Origin: Sulfuracidifex metallicus DSM 6482 = JCM 9184
Lineage (GTDB): Archaea > Thermoproteota > Thermoprotei_A > Sulfolobales > Sulfolobaceae
NCBI GenBank assembly: GCA_032834875.1
Contig: CP135238.1
Span: forward strand, 1 to 44,010
DNA: 44,010 nucleotides
Reading direction: 5' to 3'
Below the pieces are notes generated by a model. That model had not been told where the DNA came from. It saw nothing but the letters and a program-made list of their open reading frames with translations, and ran no database searches. The stretch's first letter is position 1. Every line of letters starts with the position of its first letter. The position numbers were made by a program, and so were the translations under genes. This document shows positions 41,584-44,010 of the stretch, piece by piece.

Positions 41584-41603
41584 ATTTTACTGGGGAGTAA
41601 AAT
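41584..41603. repeat. 8-bp palindrome abutting the first origin box
   Basis: ATTTTACT-GGGG-AGTAAAAT is a perfect inverted repeat with a GGGG centre. It ends at the base before the box at 41604-41624 and lies between that box and the cdc6-1 promoter. It may be a separate protein site or part of the origin. Confidence 0.7.
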
Positions 41604-41624
41604 ACCCCTCTATTTCCACTGGAG
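41604..41624 (-). other. Origin recognition box (ORB), copy 1
   Basis: Read on the minus strand it begins CTCCAGTGGAAATAGAGG and ends GGT, matching the Sulfolobus ORB consensus in which TCCAnTGGAAA is followed by a G-run. It is identical over 21 bp to the plus-strand box at 41836-41856, in opposite orientation. Confidence 0.88.
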
Positions 41625-41662
41625 AAAATCTTGTAAGAATGAGAGAACAAAAATTCTGACAT

Positions 41663-41683
41663 ACCCCTTCGATTCTAGTGGAA
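41663..41683 (-). other. Origin recognition box (ORB), copy 2, diverged
   Basis: On the minus strand it begins TTCCACTAGAATCGAAGG and ends GGT. It has the same orientation as copy 1, 59 bp away, and differs from it at several central positions while keeping TCCA and the GGGGT end. It is probably a weaker or mini-ORB site. Confidence 0.75.
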
Positions 41684-41835
41684 AAAATAGCTTAGTATTC
41701 AGAATGAGTTATATCAGAAAACGATAGAAAAGTAACGGTTTGTATAAAATAAATAGTTTATTTTGAAGATAGGAAAATAAAATAATTAACATAATCCATA
41801 TGTATAATTAGACAGCTTAATGGCTTATGAATTGT

Positions 41836-41856
41836 CTCCAGTGGAAATAGAGGGGT
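41836..41856 (+). other. Origin recognition box (ORB), copy 3
   Basis: It begins CTCCAGTGGAAATAGAGG and ends GGT. It is a perfect inverted match of copy 1 at 232 bp distance and points away from the AT-rich segment, as expected for a box on the far side of the unwinding element. Confidence 0.88.
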
Positions 41857-41868
41857 CAGGAAGAATGA

Positions 41869-42197
<329 letters not shown>

Positions 42198-42394
42198 ACT
42201 TTTCTCATTCTCTCCTTTTATCTTATAAAACTTTATTGGGTGTTTGACATTGAATAGAACGTAGAATATCTATAATCATTTTTTATCTTTTATATAATTT
42301 ATATACGACTGAATATAACTTGCTTATTAATATATTATGCTTACTAAGTTAAAGATAATAAGCGTTTTATCATACTTCTATCTAAGTTAGCAAT

Positions 42395-43642
<1,248 letters not shown>

Positions 43643-43742
43643 TATCAATTTAAATAAGAAACATAGCCAGCTAGACCTATAAAGTTCATTTTATCACTAA
43701 AGCATGTGTAAGTATAAAAGAGATTAGGTATAATTCTCTGCT

Positions 43743-44010
43743 ATGATAAACTATGTGATAGAAAAAATAGAATCGGAGTCATTGAAAGATAATGTAGTAG
43801 GAGACCCTTCAACTAGGGAGATATTGACTTTTCTTCCACCTGAAAACGATCAGAAACCATTTCTTCTTATAGAGCTAGCTGGCTTAAACTGGAAGCCAGT
43901 GATATCTAATAAATTTGGGCAAATTATAGGTAAGCTCTTCTCGTCGAAGAAATTGAAGAGAAGCATTGTAATAAATCCTAATTTTAAAACAAAAATTTAT
44001 GTTAATCAAT
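43743..44010 (+). CDS. Putative esterase-type alpha/beta hydrolase, 5' part only
   Basis: An open frame of 89 codons runs from an ATG at 43743 off the window end. The segment GDPSTREILTFLPPENDQKPFLLIELAGLNW resembles the start of esterase-family (enterochelin esterase-like) hydrolases, in which a GDP-x2-R-x-[IV]-x-[VT]-[YF]-LPP strand is followed by P-x-[LI]-x-[LI]-x-x-G. The nucleophile and other catalytic residues lie beyond the window. A TATAAAAG at 43713-43720 predicts transcription starting at the ATG itself, which supports the start. Confidence 0.6.
   Translation, partial: MINYVIEKIESESLKDNVVGDPSTREILTFLPPENDQKPFLLIELAGLNWKPVISNKFGQIIGKLFSSKKLKRSIVINPNFKTKIYVNQ

Larger units (their letters stand above)
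41584..41868. other. Replication origin oriC1 region
   Basis: The non-coding stretch upstream of cdc6-1 contains three origin recognition boxes: two in minus orientation (41604-41624, 41663-41683) and one in plus orientation (41836-41856). They flank an AT-rich segment (about 41700-41830) that would be the unwinding element. It includes the palindrome AAAATAAA-TAG-TTTATTTT (41746-41764). This matches the known layout of Sulfolobus oriC1 next to cdc6-1. The boxes are seen directly; origin activity is inferred. Confidence 0.88.

Noticed and set aside
41546-41662. A 39-codon N-terminal extension of Cdc6-1
   Set aside because: It runs through the cdc6 promoter, the palindrome and an origin box; the initiator family starts at MSMSDIID.

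Overview
This window is chromosomal DNA from a crenarchaeon of the order Sulfolobales (Sulfolobus, Acidianus or a close relative). The evidence is an AT-rich genome, an RNA polymerase large subunit split into A1 and A2 next to an unsplit B subunit, archaeal TATA promoters with leaderless first genes, GGTGA Shine-Dalgarno sites inside operons, PurP-type purine synthesis, a Tes-type radical SAM enzyme, RadA, and a Cdc6-1/oriC1 locus. Almost all of it is conserved informational and biosynthetic core. I see no insertion sequence, provirus, CRISPR array or defence island.

Layout. 1-1880: treZ (trehalose) runs into an antisense initiator tRNA-Met, followed by tRNA-Ser(GGA). 1916-13448, minus strand: the transcription/translation block rpoH-rpoB-rpoA1-rpoA2-rpl30e-nusA-rps12, then rps7-tuf-rps10, split by one opposed DUF151 gene. 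13502-19684: malic enzyme, infB, ndk/rpl24e and the rps28e-upp-gatB operon. 19760-21937, plus strand: a GfcR-like regulator, a metallo-beta-lactamase-fold protein without its metal ligands, a small Cys-rich protein and a RibD-type reductase. 21975-24864: the likely tetraether-lipid synthase, thiL and an atypical tRNA-Thr. 24887-29495: purine genes purB, purP, a purP paralogue and purA. 29497-34444: a COG2509 flavoprotein, a fused siroheme-decarboxylase-like (AhbA/AhbB) protein, pheA, ilvA and a HIT protein. 34514-40389: radA, nip7, an NSUN methyltransferase, a CYTH protein, a DUF62 SAM hydrolase, nadM, a frameshifted double-hotdog thioesterase and DUF99. 40358-41870: cdc6-1 and, directly upstream, a replication origin with three origin recognition boxes. 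42124-44010: tRNA-Ala(GGC), a GT4 glycosyltransferase and the start of an esterase-like gene.

How the genes work together. RNA polymerase, ribosomal proteins, NusA, EF-1A and IF5B form the expression core. purP/purB/purA make IMP and convert it to AMP; purB also acts earlier, forming AICAR. upp, ndk and nadM serve nucleotide salvage and cofactors. Within operons the Shine-Dalgarno site often overlaps the upstream stop codon, which implies translational coupling. First genes have a TATA-like octamer about 26 nt before the start codon.

The points most worth a second look are the origin architecture, the tRNA-Thr with a 6-nt anticodon loop and C55, the treZ stop codon fixed by the tRNA-iMet anticodon, the AhbA/AhbB fusion, the metal-ligand-less MBL protein, the PurP paralogue with altered putative metal ligands, the single-base frameshift in the thioesterase, and the NSUN/CYTH gene pair whose start codons lie 1 bp apart. 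I found no clear new multi-gene system.
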